Shown here: positions 6,670 to 7,603 of the stretch, in pieces
Position numbering within the stretch: position 1 is the first letter of the stretch
How the letters are laid out: every line of letters begins with the position of its first letter
DNA from: Deltaproteobacteria bacterium
Lineage (GTDB): Bacteria > Bdellovibrionota > UBA1018 > UBA923
Reading direction: 5' to 3'
DNA length: 7,603 nt
Assembly: GCA_016194725.1 (NCBI GenBank)
Contig: JACQAW010000229.1
Location: forward strand, 1-7,603
The notes under the pieces: generated by a model
Told to the model about the DNA's origin: nothing
What the model saw: only the letters and a program-made list of their open reading frames with translations
Database searches by the model: none
Position numbers and translations under genes: made by a program

Positions 6670-7602
6670 TCAGTTGGCGGAAAGCGCAGGTGTGGGACGG
6701 GATTCCTGTCCCAGCTTTGTCTTCTTGTCGCCCGTGGCGACGAAACACAGTGCGCCAATGATTGCACTGGCCGTAAAGAACAGAAAGCCCCCACTCCAGC
6801 CGAAGTGGTCCACGATCCAGCCCGTGCCAATGCCTGAAACGATGCCGCCCAGGTAGCCAAAAAGCCCGGTAAACCCGGTGGCCGTTGCCGCGGCATACTT
6901 GCCGCCGGCGTCGGCCGCGCAGATGCCCACCATCATTTGGGGCCCGTAAACCAGGAACCCCACGGCCGCGAGCGAAAAACATTCCAGCCACGGGTGGCCT
7001 TCGGGCATGAGCCAGAAGCCCAGCACCGCGAACACCAGCCCGATCATGTACAATACGTTGAGCAGCGCGCGCTTGCCTGCGAATCTGGTGTCGGTCAGGC
7101 GGCCCGCCAGAATCGAGCCCGCGATGCCGGCTACTTCGAAAAGCGCCGTTTTGTAAGACGCGTTGGCCACCGTGGAATGTTTGACCTCGACCAGAAAAGT
7201 GGGCGCCCAGTCCATGGCGCCGTAGCGCACCAGATAGACGAAAAAATTGGCCAGCGACAAAAACCAGATCTGGCGGTTGCGCAGCACGTGTTTGAAAAAG
7301 ATATCGCGCATGGGCATGGCGGCGTGGGGGGCGTCAGCCTTGGAGTCCGCGTCCGCGTCCATGACAGGATGGTCGTCTCGGTAGTCCTCGATCGAGGGCA
7401 GCCCCAGCGACTCCGGAGTGTCGCGCAAGCGGTTGATGAGGAAGATCGAGCAAACCACGGCGATCGCGGCCGGAACGTAAAAGCTCGCGCGCCAGCCGTA
7501 TTGATCGGTAAGATAACCGGCAAGCACCAGAATCAATCCACCGCCGACTTGATGAGCCGTATTCCACACAGACCAGCTCGTTCCACGTTCATTTCCGCTG
7601 TA
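6670..7602 (-). CDS. OPA-family MFS transporter, GlpT-like organophosphate:phosphate antiporter (5' truncated by window edge)
   Basis: About 310 C-terminal residues of an inner-membrane antiporter are visible; the frame is open to the right edge, so roughly the first third (TM1-4) lies outside. The GTG at 7569 falls inside a conserved helix and is not the start. The first visible residues give ERGTS and then WNTAHQVGGG, the TM5 signature of the GlpT/UhpT/PgtP family; its His (7552-7554) corresponds to the phosphate-binding His165 of E. coli GlpT. FVYLVRYGAMDW follows, with the Arg at 7225-7227 matching GlpT Arg269, the second binding residue in view. Further family marks are VYGPQMM, FTGLFGYLGG and DHFGWSGGF. 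The central cytoplasmic loop is acidic and Ala/Asp-rich. The expected activity is exchange of glycerol 3-phosphate or another phosphoester for inorganic phosphate, but the substrate cannot be fixed and a UhpC-like sensor role is not excluded. It is the most upstream gene seen of the minus-strand operon, with 21 bases before the next ATG. Confidence 0.92.
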   Translation of the reverse strand, partial: YSGNERGTSWSVWNTAHQVGGGLILVLAGYLTDQYGWRASFYVPAAIAVVCSIFLINRLRDTPESLGLPSIEDYRDDHPVMDADADSKADAPHAAMPMRDIFFKHVLRNRQIWFLSLANFFVYLVRYGAMDWAPTFLVEVKHSTVANASYKTALFEVAGIAGSILAGRLTDTRFAGKRALLNVLYMIGLVFAVLGFWLMPEGHPWLECFSLAAVGFLVYGPQMMVGICAADAGGKYAAATATGFTGLFGYLGGIVSGIGTGWIVDHFGWSGGFLFFTASAIIGALCFVATGDKKTKLGQESRPTPALSAN

Positions 7603-7603
7603 C

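Larger units (their letters stand above)
2215..7602 (-). other. Probable four-gene minus-strand operon
   Basis: Transporter, 243-residue protein, ChaN-like protein and TPR ligase lie on the same strand with gaps of 21 bases, a 4-base overlap, and 19 or 37 bases depending on the ligase start. No terminator-like hairpin with a T-tract was seen between them. The main promoter must be to the right of the window. The ligase may also be transcribed from its own promoter, so its membership is less certain than that of the other three. Confidence 0.6.

Noticed and set aside
7345..7360. Short tandem repeat of GTCCGC
   Set aside because: It encodes the Asp/Ala-rich part of the transporter's central loop and has fewer than three full copies.

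Overview
The window reads as a segment of a Gram-negative bacterial chromosome with fairly high GC. The clues are an NtrB/NtrC-type two-component pair that would work with sigma-54, an O-antigen-ligase/polymerase-like membrane protein carrying a TPR tail, and a GlpT-type organophosphate transporter. This mix would suit a deltaproteobacterial-type lineage (Myxococcota, Bdellovibrionota or relatives), but that placement is a weak inference. There are no rRNA, tRNA, phage, IS, integron or CRISPR signatures. The DNA is almost entirely coding: five intact or nearly intact genes and one cut by each edge make six genes in total, and no gap exceeds about 25 bases.

Left part, plus strand (3-2199): the C-terminal part of a sensor histidine kinase (its N-terminus lies left of the window) overlaps the start of a full-length NtrC-family response regulator (receiver, AAA+ sigma-54 activator, Fis-type helix-turn-helix). 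The two form a translationally linked signalling pair. No regulated target or sigma-54 promoter is visible here.

Right part, minus strand (7602 down to 2215): four tightly packed genes run towards the two-component pair. In transcription order they are an OPA-family (GlpT-like) organophosphate:phosphate antiporter whose N-terminus lies beyond the right edge; an unrecognised 243-residue soluble protein with a Cys-rich C-terminal half; a 548-residue ChaN/Tiki-superfamily-like protein with a large extra C-terminal region, coupled to the previous gene by an ATGA overlap; and a polytopic Wzy_C-type O-antigen ligase/polymerase with C-terminal TPR repeats. Gaps of 21, -4 and roughly 19-37 bases suggest one operon, although a plausible internal promoter lies just before the ligase gene. 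The operon and the two-component pair converge with only 15 bases between stop codons and no visible terminator.

The part most worth following up is the coupled pair at 4274-6648. The first gene has no family I can name with confidence. The second carries the full ChaN-type motif set but no export signal, plus about 340 residues that the ChaN core does not account for. Their position between an organophosphate transporter and a glycan ligase does not give an obvious pathway.
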